From Phycisphaerales bacterium (GTDB lineage Bacteria > Planctomycetota > Phycisphaerae > Phycisphaerales > UBA1924), in NCBI GenBank assembly GCA_040221175.1, contig JAVJVK010000004.1, positions 604,268 through 668,267 of the forward strand: a stretch of 64,000 nucleotides of DNA. The letters run 5' to 3'. The notes beneath the pieces were generated by a model that worked only from the letters and a program-made list of their open reading frames with translations, had not been told where the DNA came from and made no database searches. How positions within the stretch are numbered: position 1 is the first letter of the stretch; the number at the start of each line of letters is the position of its first letter. The translations under genes and the position numbers were made by a program. Shown here one piece after another: positions 22,502-31,383 of this stretch.

Positions 22502-23527
22502 GTGCCTAGTACAAAGCCGAACAAGCCAGAAACATCCGGAGCGGGCTCAAACGGCGCGCCTCCGGCCTCGCCCAACGCCAGCCCCGTCACGCCCAGCGAG
22601 CACATCGCCGACATCTTCAAGCGTGACGGCACCACGGCGAGCTTCGAGTTCTTCCCGCCCAAGAACGCCGACGCGGCCGAGAAGCTGTACGAGGCCATCA
22701 GCGAACTGGTGCCGCTGCGCCCGAGCTTCGTCTCGGTGACCTACGGCGCGGGCGGCTCGACCCGTGAGCTCACGAGGGAACTCGTCCTGCGCATCCGGCG
22801 CGAGACGCCCCTGCACCCCATCCCCCACATGACCGGCGTGTGCCACACGCCCGATGAGGTGGAGGGCATGCTCGAGGGCTACGCCCGCGCTGGGGTGCGC
22901 AACATCATGGCGCTGGGCGGCGATCCACCGCTGGACGGCGGTTCGCCAAGCGGCCGCAGGGAAGGCGAGGATCCCTTCGCGCATTTCCGTTTTGGCGCCG
23001 ACGTGGTGCGCGCCATCCGCACCTACAGCGACACGCACCTGGGCAAGGACCGCGCCTTTGGCATCGGCGTGGGCGGCTACCCCGAGGGCCACGCCGCCAC
23101 GCCCAACCGCCTGAAGGAGATGGACCACCTGAAGGCCAAGGTCGACGCGGGGGCGGACTTCATCATCACCCAGTTGTTCTTCGATAACCACGACTTCTAC
23201 GACTTCCGCGAGCGGTGCGAACTGGCGGGCATCCGCATCCCGATCATCGCGGGCATCATGCCCATCACCAGCACCAAGGGCATGGGCAAGATGGCCGAGC
23301 TGGCCGCGGGCAGCCGCTTCCCCGCCCCGCTTCTGCGCGCCCTGCGCCGCGCGGGCGACGAGCCCGATCTGGTCCGGCGCGTGGGCCTGCACTGGGCGAC
23401 CGAGCAGTGCCGCGACCTGCTGGACCACAAGGTGGCCGGGTTGCACCTGTACACGCTCAACAAGAGCACGGCCACGCGCGAGATCTATCGCACGCTGGGC
23501 GTGAAGGACTCGCGGGCGCTGTCGTGA
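22502..23527 (+). CDS. metF: Methylenetetrahydrofolate reductase
   Basis: MetF uses FAD and NADH to reduce 5,10-methylene-THF to 5-methyl-THF for methionine synthesis. The 341-aa protein has a Pro/Ser-rich N-terminal tail of about 35 residues, then the TIM barrel: ASFEFFPPKNADAAEKLY, FVSVTYGAGGSTRE, PIPHMTGVCHT, NIMALGGDPPLDGG, FGIGVGGYPEGH and DFIITQLFFDN, followed by PIIAGIMPITS. All core motifs are intact. GTG 22502 is the start suggested by the -10 hexamer just before it. The DNA glycosylase gene starts inside its stop codon (GTGA). Confidence 0.93.
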   Translation: MPSTKPNKPETSGAGSNGAPPASPNASPVTPSEHIADIFKRDGTTASFEFFPPKNADAAEKLYEAISELVPLRPSFVSVTYGAGGSTRELTRELVLRIRRETPLHPIPHMTGVCHTPDEVEGMLEGYARAGVRNIMALGGDPPLDGGSPSGRREGEDPFAHFRFGADVVRAIRTYSDTHLGKDRAFGIGVGGYPEGHAATPNRLKEMDHLKAKVDAGADFIITQLFFDNHDFYDFRERCELAGIRIPIIAGIMPITSTKGMGKMAELAAGSRFPAPLLRALRRAGDEPDLVRRVGLHWATEQCRDLLDHKVAGLHLYTLNKSTATREIYRTLGVKDSRALS

Positions 23528-24147
23528 CGCGCGAGCAATTGAGCGTGGCCGCCGATGCCGCGGCACGCACGCTGCTCGGCTGGTTGCTTTGCCGACGCCT
23601 GGAAGACGGGGCCGTGCTCACCGGCCGCATCGTCGAGACCGAGGCCTACCTGGGCGCGGCCGACGAGGCGGCCCATACCTACCAGGGCCGGCGGACCGAG
23701 CGCAACGAATCGATGTATGGCCCGCCCGGCACGTGCTACGTCTACTTCACCTATGGCATGCACTGGTGCATGAACGTGGCGTGCGCGAGCGAGGGCGACC
23801 CGCAGGCGGTGTTGCTGCGTGCGATCGAGCCGGTCGCGGGCGCCGAGCACATGGACGCGTTGCGGCGCTCGAATCCCAAGGCGGCGCGGGCGCTGCCGGC
23901 GGCCAAGCTCGGGGCCGGGCCGGCGCGCCTGTGCGCGGCGATGGGCATCGATCGGCGGCACAACGGCCTGGACCTGTTCGAGCCGGCGGCCGAGGGGCCG
24001 GCGCTCTGGCTGGCCCCCGGCGAGGCGCCTCAGGGCGTGGCGTGCGGGCCGCGGATCGGCATCGACCGAGTGGGCGAACCGTGGCGGTCGGCGCCGCTGC
24101 GCTTCGGGGTGGCGAGCAGCGCATCGCTGAGCCGGCGGTTTCCGTAG
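23524..24147 (+). CDS. Alkyladenine (3-methyladenine) DNA glycosylase, AAG/MPG family
   Basis: This 207-aa base-excision enzyme flips out and removes alkylated purines and hypoxanthine. The catalytic Glu lies in GRIVETEAYLG (around residue 38-40), followed by DEAAHTYQGRRTERNESMYGPPGTCYVYFTYGMHWCMNV split over the active-site wall. The family's C-terminal GPRIGI also matches. It starts with GTG at 23524 and overlaps metF by 4 nt, so the two are translationally linked although their functions are not obviously related. Confidence 0.92.
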   Translation: MTREQLSVAADAAARTLLGWLLCRRLEDGAVLTGRIVETEAYLGAADEAAHTYQGRRTERNESMYGPPGTCYVYFTYGMHWCMNVACASEGDPQAVLLRAIEPVAGAEHMDALRRSNPKAARALPAAKLGAGPARLCAAMGIDRRHNGLDLFEPAAEGPALWLAPGEAPQGVACGPRIGIDRVGEPWRSAPLRFGVASSASLSRRFP

Positions 24148-24298
24148 GCCGGCGGTCCGCGGCATTTGTTTGGAGGTTGTCGGGAGTTGGGGGGAAACAC
24201 CGCGGCTGGCCGATACAGTGCCCGGCACCGTGTACCATGCAGCGGGCAGGCCCGGCTTATCGGGAATGACCGGACCCCCCAGGCAGGTTAAGAACGGC

Positions 24299-24814
24299 AT
24301 GGAAGAGCTCATCGACTGGCAGCGGCTTCGGACCCTGGCGCCCTTCTCGCCCGAGGCGTTCCGCTTCGTGCAGGAGGGGCTCCAGCACACCCTGGAGAAG
24401 GGCCGCGGCGAGTCCCCCGATGCGTCGCACGGGCAGGAACAGGACGACGACGATCTGGACCTGGCGCTGCTGGGCGAGATCGCCGGCTTCGAGCCGGCCG
24501 AACTGGACGAGATCGCCAGCGCCCAGAGCCGCCACGTAACCGGCCAGGAGCTGTGCCTGGGCCTGCGCTCGCTTGCGGTCGAGAAGTACGGCCTGCTGGC
24601 GCGCACGGTGCTGCGCGGCTGGGGCGTGCGCACGACCGAGGACTTCGGCAAGATCGTCTACGCCATGGTCGACACGGGGCTGCTGCGCACCAGCGAGCAG
24701 GATTCGCTGGACGACTTCCGCGGCGTGTACGAGTTCGATGAGGCCTTCGACGGCCCCCTGGACCGCTGCGCCAATGGTCCGGGCGCCACCGACGAGGCCG
24801 GCGGGCTTGGCTGA
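24299..24814 (+). CDS. Minf_1886-family protein
   Basis: This 171-aa protein matches a conserved uncharacterised family (Minf_1886). It has FSPEAFRFVQEGLQHTLEKG early, HVTGQELCLGLRSLAVEKYGLLARTVLRGWGV in the middle and TTEDFGKIVYAMVDTGLLR, SLDDFRGVYEFDEAF late. An acidic insertion (EQEDDDDLD-like, about residue 40-60) separates the first two blocks. The start at 24299 (MEELIDW) fits the family's usual N-terminus better than the ATG at 24266. It overlaps the next gene. No function is known. Confidence 0.82.
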   Translation: MEELIDWQRLRTLAPFSPEAFRFVQEGLQHTLEKGRGESPDASHGQEQDDDDLDLALLGEIAGFEPAELDEIASAQSRHVTGQELCLGLRSLAVEKYGLLARTVLRGWGVRTTEDFGKIVYAMVDTGLLRTSEQDSLDDFRGVYEFDEAFDGPLDRCANGPGATDEAGGLG

Positions 24815-26267
24815 CGCGAAGCAAGACCCCGACGCGAAGGGCCCCGCGCCCGCCCGCCAGCCGTGGTTCACGCGGCACCTGTGGCAGATCCAGCCCATCC
24901 GAGACATCCTCGTGTTCGCCGCCATCTTCGGCGTGCTGTACCTGGGCTACGTGCTGCGCCCGGTGACGGTGCCGCTGCTGCTTGCCCTCCTGCTGGCGTA
25001 CCTGCTCGAACCGGTGGTGTGCAAGTTGGAGAGGTCCAGGCACTTCACGCGGCAGGGAGCGGTGTCGGGCATCCTGGTGGCGGTCGTGGTGTTCGTGGCG
25101 GTGCCGGCGGCGCTGGCGACGGCGTTCGCGGTGGTGCAGGGCGTGAGCTTCGCCCAGACGGTCGTGGACAGCACCGACCGCATCACGACCGTGACGACCT
25201 ACGTGAAGAACCACGAGGACGACGTCCTGCCGCGGTACGACAAGGAGAGCCAGACGATCTCGTTCTACGCGGTCGAGCCAGCCAGCCAGTTGGGCGAGCC
25301 CGTGCCGGCCGGCGAAGGCCCGGAGGACCCAGCCGAGGGCGCCGTTGAGACGCGCCTGAACACCGCCGACAGCCGCAAGGCCGAGCGCGCCTTCGCCGGG
25401 CTGCCCGACGTGCTCAAGCCCGTTGTCTACGGCTATGCGCGGCGGACGGTCGACACGGCCGACGGCAGCGGAGACATCGACGGCACCGCGGACACGATCG
25501 CCCAGCTGTTCGACTGGGGCCTTGGCATCATCCGCGGCAACGCCGCCCGCATGACCGACGCGGCCGTGCAGGGCGGGCGCATCACGCTGGCGACCGGGCT
25601 TGCGACGGTGACGTCCATCGGCATGCTGCTGTTCGGGCTCTTTCTGACGGGGTTCTTCTTCTACTTTCTGTCCACCGGCTACGCCAAGGTGCGCGGCTTC
25701 GGGTACGAGGTGCTGCCCCACCAGCACCGAGACCAGATCGTTGACCTGCTGCGGCAGATGGACCGCGTGGTCGCCGGCTTCGTGCGTGGGCGCATCACCA
25801 TCGCGATCATCCAGAGCGTGATCTTCACGATCGCCTACTGGCTCATCGGCGTGCCGGCGCCGCTCATCTTCGGGCCGCTCGTTGGCATCCTGAGCATCGT
25901 GCCATACGTCGCGCTGCTGGGCATCCCGCTGACCATCACCGCCCTGGCGCTGGATAACAGCGGCTGGTTCGCCTTCCAGGGGACGTGGTGGTGGACGCTG
26001 GGCGCGCCCGTCGCGGTCTACTTTGCCGGCCAGGCGGTGGACGACTACCTGCTGACGCCGGCCATCCAGGGCAAGGCAACGAACATGGACACGCCCACGA
26101 TCCTGTTCGCCTCGCTGGCGGGGGGCATCCTGGCGGGCGTGTACGGGCTGCTGCTGGCGATCCCCGTGGCCGCGTGCGTCAAGATCCTGCTGCGCGAGCT
26201 GTTTTGGCCGCGCTTCCACGCGTGGCTGAAGGGCGAGGAGAAGGACTTCCTGCCGCTGAGGCGGTAG
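24774..26267 (+). CDS. AI-2E family transporter
   Basis: This PF01594-type membrane protein (497 aa from ATG 24774; 486 aa from TTG 24807) starts with ILVFAAIFGVLYLGYVLRPVTVPLLLALLLAYLLEP, a typical first helix pair. A cytosolic insertion of about 150 residues (DSTDRITTVTTYVKNHEDD... ETRLNTADSRKAERAF) is longer than usual. The second half has the family's VVAGFVRGRITIAIIQSVIF and KATNMDTPTILFASLAGGILAGVYGLLLAIPVAA. Family members export autoinducer-2 or act as Na+/H+ antiporters; the substrate here cannot be told. Start choice is uncertain, because the ATG gives a 41-nt overlap with the preceding gene. Confidence 0.85.
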   Translation: MVRAPPTRPAGLADAKQDPDAKGPAPARQPWFTRHLWQIQPIRDILVFAAIFGVLYLGYVLRPVTVPLLLALLLAYLLEPVVCKLERSRHFTRQGAVSGILVAVVVFVAVPAALATAFAVVQGVSFAQTVVDSTDRITTVTTYVKNHEDDVLPRYDKESQTISFYAVEPASQLGEPVPAGEGPEDPAEGAVETRLNTADSRKAERAFAGLPDVLKPVVYGYARRTVDTADGSGDIDGTADTIAQLFDWGLGIIRGNAARMTDAAVQGGRITLATGLATVTSIGMLLFGLFLTGFFFYFLSTGYAKVRGFGYEVLPHQHRDQIVDLLRQMDRVVAGFVRGRITIAIIQSVIFTIAYWLIGVPAPLIFGPLVGILSIVPYVALLGIPLTITALALDNSGWFAFQGTWWWTLGAPVAVYFAGQAVDDYLLTPAIQGKATNMDTPTILFASLAGGILAGVYGLLLAIPVAACVKILLRELFWPRFHAWLKGEEKDFLPLRR

Positions 26268-26309
26268 GGTTGGGCCGAGTGCACGCACCACACGACCGGG
26301 GGACGCATC

Positions 26310-26642
26310 ATGAGCCAGGTACCACCGACCCAGCCGGGGCCGATCGCCCCGGACCCCACCACCGTCCGCGTCGCGATCCTCGTCTCGGCGATCTTCAACA
26401 TCCTGACGGCCGTGAGCTGGGCGTTCACGTGCATCGGCATCGTGCTCAGCGTGCCGCTGGTGGTGCTGGCGGTGTTCGAAATCATGCACTTCAACGCCCT
26501 GGCGCAGCCGCCCTACGGCCCCAAGCGGGCGCGCACGCAATTGCTGGGCATCCTGGAGGTCTGCACGATCCTGGCGGGCAACCTGCCGTCGCTGATCTGC
26601 GGCGTGATCGTGCTGGCGATGCTCGACAAGGTGCGTGATTAG
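26310..26642 (+). CDS. Small two- to three-helix membrane protein
   Basis: This 110-aa protein has a Pro-rich N-terminus (QVPPTQPGPIAPDP) and hydrophobic helices at about 20-42 (AILVSAIFNILTAVSWAFTC), 44-62 and 80-104. This layout recalls small DUF4190-like proteins, but there is no clear match. GGGGGA precedes ATG 26310. Its stop codon overlaps the stop of the convergent PEP-CTERM-like gene by 4 nt. Confidence 0.7.
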   Translation: MSQVPPTQPGPIAPDPTTVRVAILVSAIFNILTAVSWAFTCIGIVLSVPLVVLAVFEIMHFNALAQPPYGPKRARTQLLGILEVCTILAGNLPSLICGVIVLAMLDKVRD

Positions 26643-27238
26643 TCGCGCGATGAGCCGCGGGATGAATGGCGACGCCGGGCGCACACCAGAAGCCCGCCGA
26701 GCACGGCAACCGACGCTGGCGTGGGGATGACGCGAATAGTTGCGTTGCCCTCGGCAAGCAGGTCGAGGCGGCTCTCGCCGAAGACCGCTTCGCGGGTGGG
26801 ATACACCTCGAAGCGGCTGGTGTCGGTTGACAGCAGCACGTCGAAGGGCGCGGCGACGTCCATCGGGGCGGTGTAGGTGACGGTCCAGAAGTCGATGGGG
26901 TTGGTGGGTGGTGGCAAGCCGGGAACGGGAAAGTTGAGCTGGCCCGCGAGGATGCCATCGATGCCGGTGCCGCTGGGCGCGCCGGGGGTTGTGCCCGGGC
27001 CGGTGAGGGGGGCAACGAGCTCCCAATCGCTGAGGCCGCGTTCCCCCTCGGAACTCACCAGATCGGTCAAGACGAGCGCGAAAGCCCAGTCGTGCGGGGC
27101 GTAGGCGGCAGAAAGCGTCACCGATGTGCTCTGGCCGGGCAGCAGCGTGTCGTCCTCGATGTCGAAGAGGATGGCGTATTGGGCCAGGGTTTGGGTGGCG
27201 GCGGCCAACAGCAGGACGCAGGCGGTCACGGGGCGCAT
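26639..27238 (-). CDS. Secreted PEP-CTERM-like surface protein
   Basis: This 199-aa exported protein has a signal peptide (ACVLLLAAATQTLAQ) and a beta-sandwich-like body (YAILFDIEDDTLLPGQSTSVTLSA). The end is a variant PEP-CTERM sorting tag: IPTPASVAVLGGLLVCARRR, i.e. a PTPAS motif, a hydrophobic helix and a basic cluster. In other bacteria exosortase recognises such tags and the protein goes to the cell surface or matrix; no exosortase is in the window. GAGGAGG lies just before ATG 27238 and TATATT about 20 nt upstream. Confidence 0.78.
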   Translation of the reverse strand: MRPVTACVLLLAAATQTLAQYAILFDIEDDTLLPGQSTSVTLSAAYAPHDWAFALVLTDLVSSEGERGLSDWELVAPLTGPGTTPGAPSGTGIDGILAGQLNFPVPGLPPPTNPIDFWTVTYTAPMDVAAPFDVLLSTDTSRFEVYPTREAVFGESRLDLLAEGNATIRVIPTPASVAVLGGLLVCARRRHSSRGSSRD

Positions 27239-27396
27239 GGGGTCCTCCTCGCGCGTTCAATATACCGGAAGCGGCGGGGCCACGCAAGGGCACTTGTGCG
27301 CGTCGCGTCGCGGACCACGGCGAGAGAGGGTGTTGTTCGGGAGACGCGGCCTGGCGGGCCGTGAGAGCCGATGGGCACCGCGGAGGAATGATTTCT

Positions 27397-27522
27397 CCGC
27401 CCGGCCAGATGATCTGACCGCCCGGTCAGGTCTTCTCGCCGCCCGGTCGGATGAACTGGCCGCCCGGTCAGGTCTTCTCACTGCCCGGTCAGGTGATCTG
27501 GCCGCCCGACGAGACCATGCAA
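27397..27522. repeat. 21-nt tandem repeat array 3 (five full units plus a partial)
   Basis: Five 21-nt units run from 27397 to 27501 and a sixth decays by 27522; a further decayed unit may precede (27376-27396). The pattern is CCGCCCGG(C/T)C(A/G)G followed by (A/G)T and a variable NNNCT tail. The array fills the 303-nt gap between ffh and the PEP-CTERM-like gene, both on the minus strand. Its sequence differs from arrays 1 and 2, but the unit length is the same. Confidence 0.88.
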
Positions 27523-27541
27523 CCGCCCCGGCGGCGTCGCG

Positions 27542-29050
27542 TTACTTCCGCTTCTTGCGCTGCTTGAAGCCCTTGGGCTTGCCGCCCTTGGTGCTCTTGC
27601 GGCGGGCGATCGAGGGCATCATGGAGGCGGCCGCGGCGGCGCTGTCTCCCCCGGCCGCCCCCTGGGCCATGTGGGTCATGGTGCTCATCTTGCTGCGGGC
27701 GCTCATGTCGCCCATGCCGCGGGTGAGCTGGTTGATGGTGTTGAACTGCTTGACCAGCCGGCCGACGGTCTGCTGGTCGACGCCCGCGCCCCTGGCGATG
27801 CGGCGCTTGCGCGAGTTGTCGATGAGCTTGGGCTTCTTGCGCTCGGCCGCGGTCATCGACTGGATCTGGGCCTCGACGCGATCGAGTTCCTTGTCGTCGA
27901 TGCTGACGTCCTTGAGCGCCGAGCCCACGCCGGGCAGCATGCCCAGGACCTGCTTCATGGGCCCGAGCTTGCGGATGGTCTTGAGCTGCTTCAAGAAGTC
28001 GTCCATGCCCAGCTCGCCGCGCATCATCTTGTTCTGCAGCTTCTCGGCCTCTTCCTCGGTGACCTCCTGCTGGGCTTTTTCAACCAGGCTCACCACGTCG
28101 CCCATGCCCAGGATGCGCCCGGCGAAGCGCTCGGGGTGGAAGGGCTCCAGCGCGTCGAGCTTCTCGCCCGTGCCCACGAAGCGGACGGGGGCGCCGGTGA
28201 CCTCTCGAACGCTCAGCGCCGCGCCGCCGCGCGTGTCGCTGTCGAACTTGGTGAGGATGACCCCGTCGATGCCGAGCTGCTCGTGGAAGGCCTTCGCTGA
28301 CCTCACCGCGTCCTGGCCGGTCATGCTGTCGACCACCAGGAAGATGTAGTGCGGGTTGCACGCGGCCTTGACCTTCTTGAGCTCGCCCATCAGGTCGTCG
28401 TTGACGTGCAGGCGGCCGGCGGTGTCGAGGATGGCCACGTCGCTGCCGTTGGCGCGGGCCTGCTTGAGCCCGCGCTTGCAGACGTCGACGGCCACGCCCA
28501 CGCGCTCGCCGTACGCGCCGATCTGGTCCAGCTCGCCGTGGAACTTGACCGGCGCGCTGCCGGGAAAGCCGCCGGCCTGCTGGGCGACGGTCTCGAGCTG
28601 CTCGACGGCGGCGGGGCGCTGCAGGTCGGCGGCGACGAGGGTGCTGGAGAGGTCCTTCTTACGGAGCCAGGCGGCGATCTTGCCGCAGGTGGTCGTCTTG
28701 CCGCTGCCCTGCAGGCCGCACATCATGATGACGGTGGGGCCGGGAGAGACGGTGTGGATGCCCGGGTCGCTGGCCGTGCCCGGCTCGCCGCCCAGGAGCA
28801 CGACCAGCCGGTCGTGGACGATCTTGATCATCTCTTCGCCCGGCTTGACGCTCTCGGTGACCTTCTTGCCCAGGGCTTCCTGGACGACCTGGTCGCAGAA
28901 CTTTTCGACGACCTCGAGGGCGACGTCGGCCTCGAGGAGGCTCTCGCGGACCTGGGCCATGGCCTCGCGCACGTTCTTCTCGGAGATGGCGCCCTGGCCT
29001 GAGAGGTTTCGCAGGGCGGACTGGAAGCCTTCGGTGAGTCGTTCGAGCAT
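27542..29050 (-). CDS. ffh: Signal recognition particle protein Ffh (SRP54)
   Basis: Ffh binds signal peptides and 4.5S RNA and delivers ribosomes to FtsY. The 502-aa protein has the N domain (1-95), then the G domain with P-loop GLQGSGKTTT (112-121), DLQRPAAVEQL (142-152; DTYRPAA in most bacteria), DTAGR and TKFDSDTRGG. The M domain follows with GDVVSLVEKAQQEV and RRIARGAGVDQQTVGRLVKQF. The C-terminal tail is Ala-rich then strongly basic (KGFKQRKKRK). A TACAAT -10 candidate lies at 29104-29109 on the minus strand, about 54 nt upstream of the start. Confidence 0.95.
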   Translation of the reverse strand: MLERLTEGFQSALRNLSGQGAISEKNVREAMAQVRESLLEADVALEVVEKFCDQVVQEALGKKVTESVKPGEEMIKIVHDRLVVLLGGEPGTASDPGIHTVSPGPTVIMMCGLQGSGKTTTCGKIAAWLRKKDLSSTLVAADLQRPAAVEQLETVAQQAGGFPGSAPVKFHGELDQIGAYGERVGVAVDVCKRGLKQARANGSDVAILDTAGRLHVNDDLMGELKKVKAACNPHYIFLVVDSMTGQDAVRSAKAFHEQLGIDGVILTKFDSDTRGGAALSVREVTGAPVRFVGTGEKLDALEPFHPERFAGRILGMGDVVSLVEKAQQEVTEEEAEKLQNKMMRGELGMDDFLKQLKTIRKLGPMKQVLGMLPGVGSALKDVSIDDKELDRVEAQIQSMTAAERKKPKLIDNSRKRRIARGAGVDQQTVGRLVKQFNTINQLTRGMGDMSARSKMSTMTHMAQGAAGGDSAAAAASMMPSIARRKSTKGGKPKGFKQRKKRK

Positions 29051-29103
29051 GGGTGTCCTTGGAAGAAAGGCCTGGGTCGCCGGTGGATGTTCGGGCGAAG
29101 GGG

Positions 29104-29109
29104 ATTGTA
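29104..29109 (-). promoter_or_regulatory. -10 candidate TACAAT of ffh
   Basis: TACAAT on the minus strand lies about 54 nt before the ffh start. Only a weak -35 match (CTGAAG) is seen 17-18 nt upstream. Confidence 0.4.
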
Positions 29110-29128
29110 GAGGGCCCGGCCTGGTGCT

Positions 29129-29539
29129 TCAGCCGGTGAGGTGGGTGAGCCTTCGTTCGCGGAGGAGGGACCAGTCGGCCTTGAGGTCGGCGAGCGTCGC
29201 ATCATGATGAGCGTCGGGGCGAACACCTTCTTCGCCGTCCCAGCAGGGATACACATCGACGGCCGCCTCGGCGGTCAACTCGCCGAGCAGGTCGAGCATG
29301 GCACACCGGTACCGTTCGTCATCCTTATCGATCTCCCATGTGGAGTCCTCGGGCATGCCACGCACCATGATCCCCAGCGGGCACGCGCAGCCCTCCGCGG
29401 TGCTGATTTCATAGACGTAGGCATATCTGAGAGAACTGAGAGCGTTTGGCCGATCCGCGTCCTCTCTGCGCCGGAGGGTGAGACCACCGCGAGGATGCCG
29501 CGGGGTCAACGGAGACGCCGTCGCGATGTACAGGCACAT
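29129..29539 (-). CDS. Hypothetical protein with MCLYIAT N-terminus
   Basis: This 136-aa protein starts MCLYIATASPLTP, a distinctive opening I associate with a small uncharacterised bacterial family. Other members have a cysteine-rich GCGCGF-like segment where this one has GCACPLGI. The rest is mixed alpha/beta, with YVYEISTAEGCAC, then a helix ERYRCAMLDLLGELTAEAAVDVYPCW. I chose the start at 29539 instead of the ATG 33 nt upstream because of that conserved opening. Four cysteines hint at metal binding. The function is unknown. Confidence 0.65.
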   Translation of the reverse strand: MCLYIATASPLTPRHPRGGLTLRRREDADRPNALSSLRYAYVYEISTAEGCACPLGIMVRGMPEDSTWEIDKDDERYRCAMLDLLGELTAEAAVDVYPCWDGEEGVRPDAHHDATLADLKADWSLLRERRLTHLTG

Positions 29540-29594
29540 GCACACGGAGGATCGTAGAGCAGGCATTGGCACCCCGAGGCACTACGCCGCTACC

Positions 29595-29600
29595 TACCGT
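29595..29600 (+). promoter_or_regulatory. -10-like hexamer TACCGT, 7 nt before the ppx/gppA-type gene
   Basis: TACCGT ends 7 nt before ATG 29608 with no ribosome-binding site, a likely leaderless start. Confidence 0.45.
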
Positions 29601-29607
29601 CTGGTAA

Positions 29608-31308
29608 ATGGATAGCTTTCCTACTGCCGCTGCGAGTCCTACTTCCGTCGACCGTCCGCTGCGTCTGGCGGCCATCGACGTGGGCAGCAACTCCATCCGC
29701 CTGCTCATCGCCGAGCGTGACGACGAGGGCGGGTACCACGTGCTGGACGAGGAGAAGGTCAGCCCGCGCCTTGGCCACGCCCTGGCCGAGACGGGGATGA
29801 TCGCCCCGGACCGGCTGGAAGACGCCATCGGCGCCGTCGAGCGAATGAAGCAGATCGCCCTGGGCTACGGGGTGGCCGAGATCCGCGTCATCGCCACCAG
29901 CGCCGTGCGCGAGGCGGGCAACGGACACGAATTCGTCGCCGGCGTCGAGCGGCTGAGCAACCTCAAGACCGAGGTCATCGGCCACGAGGACGAGGGCCGC
30001 CTGGCCCACAAGAGCGTGGCGGCGGCCTTCGACGTGCGCAAGCTGCCGTTTGCCGTCGCGGACATTGGTGGCGGCTCGACCGAGGTCGTCTTCAGCCGCA
30101 GCGGGGCCGTGGAGAAGGTCGTGGGCCTGAAGCTGGGCGCGGTGCGCGTGGCCGACATGTTCGGCGGGGCCAGGGCGTCCGAGCCGCACACCTTCGACGA
30201 GATGCGTCAGTATCTCAAGGGCGCCATCGAGGTGGCCGTTGGGAAGATGCCCCTCAAGCCCAAGGTGCTCTTCGGCACCGGCGGCACGTACAGCGCGCTG
30301 GCGTCGATCCAGATGGCCCGCGAGGGCACGAGCGCCGAGAGCGTGCAGGGCCACCGGCTGACCCGCGAGCAGGTCACCAAGACGCTCACCAAGCTGCGCT
30401 CGGCGCTCGAGAAGGGCGAGTCGGTGGCCGGGCTCAACAAGGACCGCTACGACATCATCCTGCCGGGCGCGGCCATCGTCGAGGCGCTCATGAAGACACT
30501 GAAGGTCGACGAGCTGGTCGTGCACGACCGTGGTATCCGCGATGGGCTCATGCTGTCGATGCTCGAGGGCCACACCGCGCAGAGCAAGGGCCGAGGCGCC
30601 CCGCCCGCCGCTACGCCCACGCGCGCCACGCTGGGTAGCCGCTCGGAATCCATCCGCCGCTTCGCGCGCAAGTGCCGCTACCACGAGGCCCACAGCGAGC
30701 ACGTGACGATGCTGTCGCTGGAGATCTTCGACCAGTTGGCCCAGCAGTTGCCCGAGATCGCCCGCGAGCTGGCCCGCTCGCACCCCAGCCACCCGCTGGC
30801 GGTCGACCACGAGACGGCGATGGACGCCCAGGGTCGCGGCGTGCTCGAGGCCTCGGGCGTGCTGCACGACATCGGCTACCTGGTCAACCACTCCAAGCAC
30901 CACAAGCACAGCTACTACATCATCGCCAACGGCGAGCTTGACGGCTTTAGCCCCAGGGAGCGCGAGCTGATCGCCAACGTCGCGCGGTACCACCGCCGCA
31001 GCCCGCCCAAGAACAGCCACGAACCTTACGCGGCCATGGACAACCACGACCGCAAGATCGTTCGCCGGCTGGCGGGCATCCTGCGCGTCGCCGATGGGCT
31101 CGACCGCACGCACACGCAGGTGGTCGATCGCGTGGCGGTCACGATCGAAGCCCGCGCCTCGGATGGACACCCCGCCGACCACCCCAACACGGCGGTCTTC
31201 ACCGTCGAGTCACCCAGCGACGTGAGCACCGACGTCTGGGGTGCGCAGCGCAAGAGCGAGCTCTTTTGCTCGGCGTTCGGGCTGCGCACGGCGTTCGAGA
31301 CCGCCTAG
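29608..31308 (+). CDS. Ppx/GppA phosphatase with C-terminal HD domain
   Basis: This 566-aa protein belongs to the exopolyphosphatase/guanosine pentaphosphatase family. The actin-like N-terminal part has AAIDVGSNSIRLLIAE (20-36), ATSAVREAGNG, VADIGGGSTEVVF (about 150-163) and LFGTGGTYSALASI. A Pro/Ala linker (about 330-345) leads to an HD-type domain: HSEHVTMLSLEIFDQL, SGVLHDIGYLVNHSKHHKHSYY and RVADGLDRTH. It should remove phosphate from polyphosphate or pppGpp; which one cannot be read from sequence. The CHAD and pyrophosphatase genes elsewhere in the window share the polyphosphate theme. Confidence 0.9.
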   Translation: MDSFPTAAASPTSVDRPLRLAAIDVGSNSIRLLIAERDDEGGYHVLDEEKVSPRLGHALAETGMIAPDRLEDAIGAVERMKQIALGYGVAEIRVIATSAVREAGNGHEFVAGVERLSNLKTEVIGHEDEGRLAHKSVAAAFDVRKLPFAVADIGGGSTEVVFSRSGAVEKVVGLKLGAVRVADMFGGARASEPHTFDEMRQYLKGAIEVAVGKMPLKPKVLFGTGGTYSALASIQMAREGTSAESVQGHRLTREQVTKTLTKLRSALEKGESVAGLNKDRYDIILPGAAIVEALMKTLKVDELVVHDRGIRDGLMLSMLEGHTAQSKGRGAPPAATPTRATLGSRSESIRRFARKCRYHEAHSEHVTMLSLEIFDQLAQQLPEIARELARSHPSHPLAVDHETAMDAQGRGVLEASGVLHDIGYLVNHSKHHKHSYYIIANGELDGFSPRERELIANVARYHRRSPPKNSHEPYAAMDNHDRKIVRRLAGILRVADGLDRTHTQVVDRVAVTIEARASDGHPADHPNTAVFTVESPSDVSTDVWGAQRKSELFCSAFGLRTAFETA

Positions 31309-31383
31309 GTCGGCCAGCACGCAGAAAGTCGTCTTGATTCGGCCCCGCTTCGGGTAGACTGGGCGAACGCGCCCTCCGGAGGA

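Noticed and set aside
27126-28349. 407-aa plus-strand ORF
   Set aside because: It runs antisense to ffh and through array 3; ffh on the minus strand is certain.
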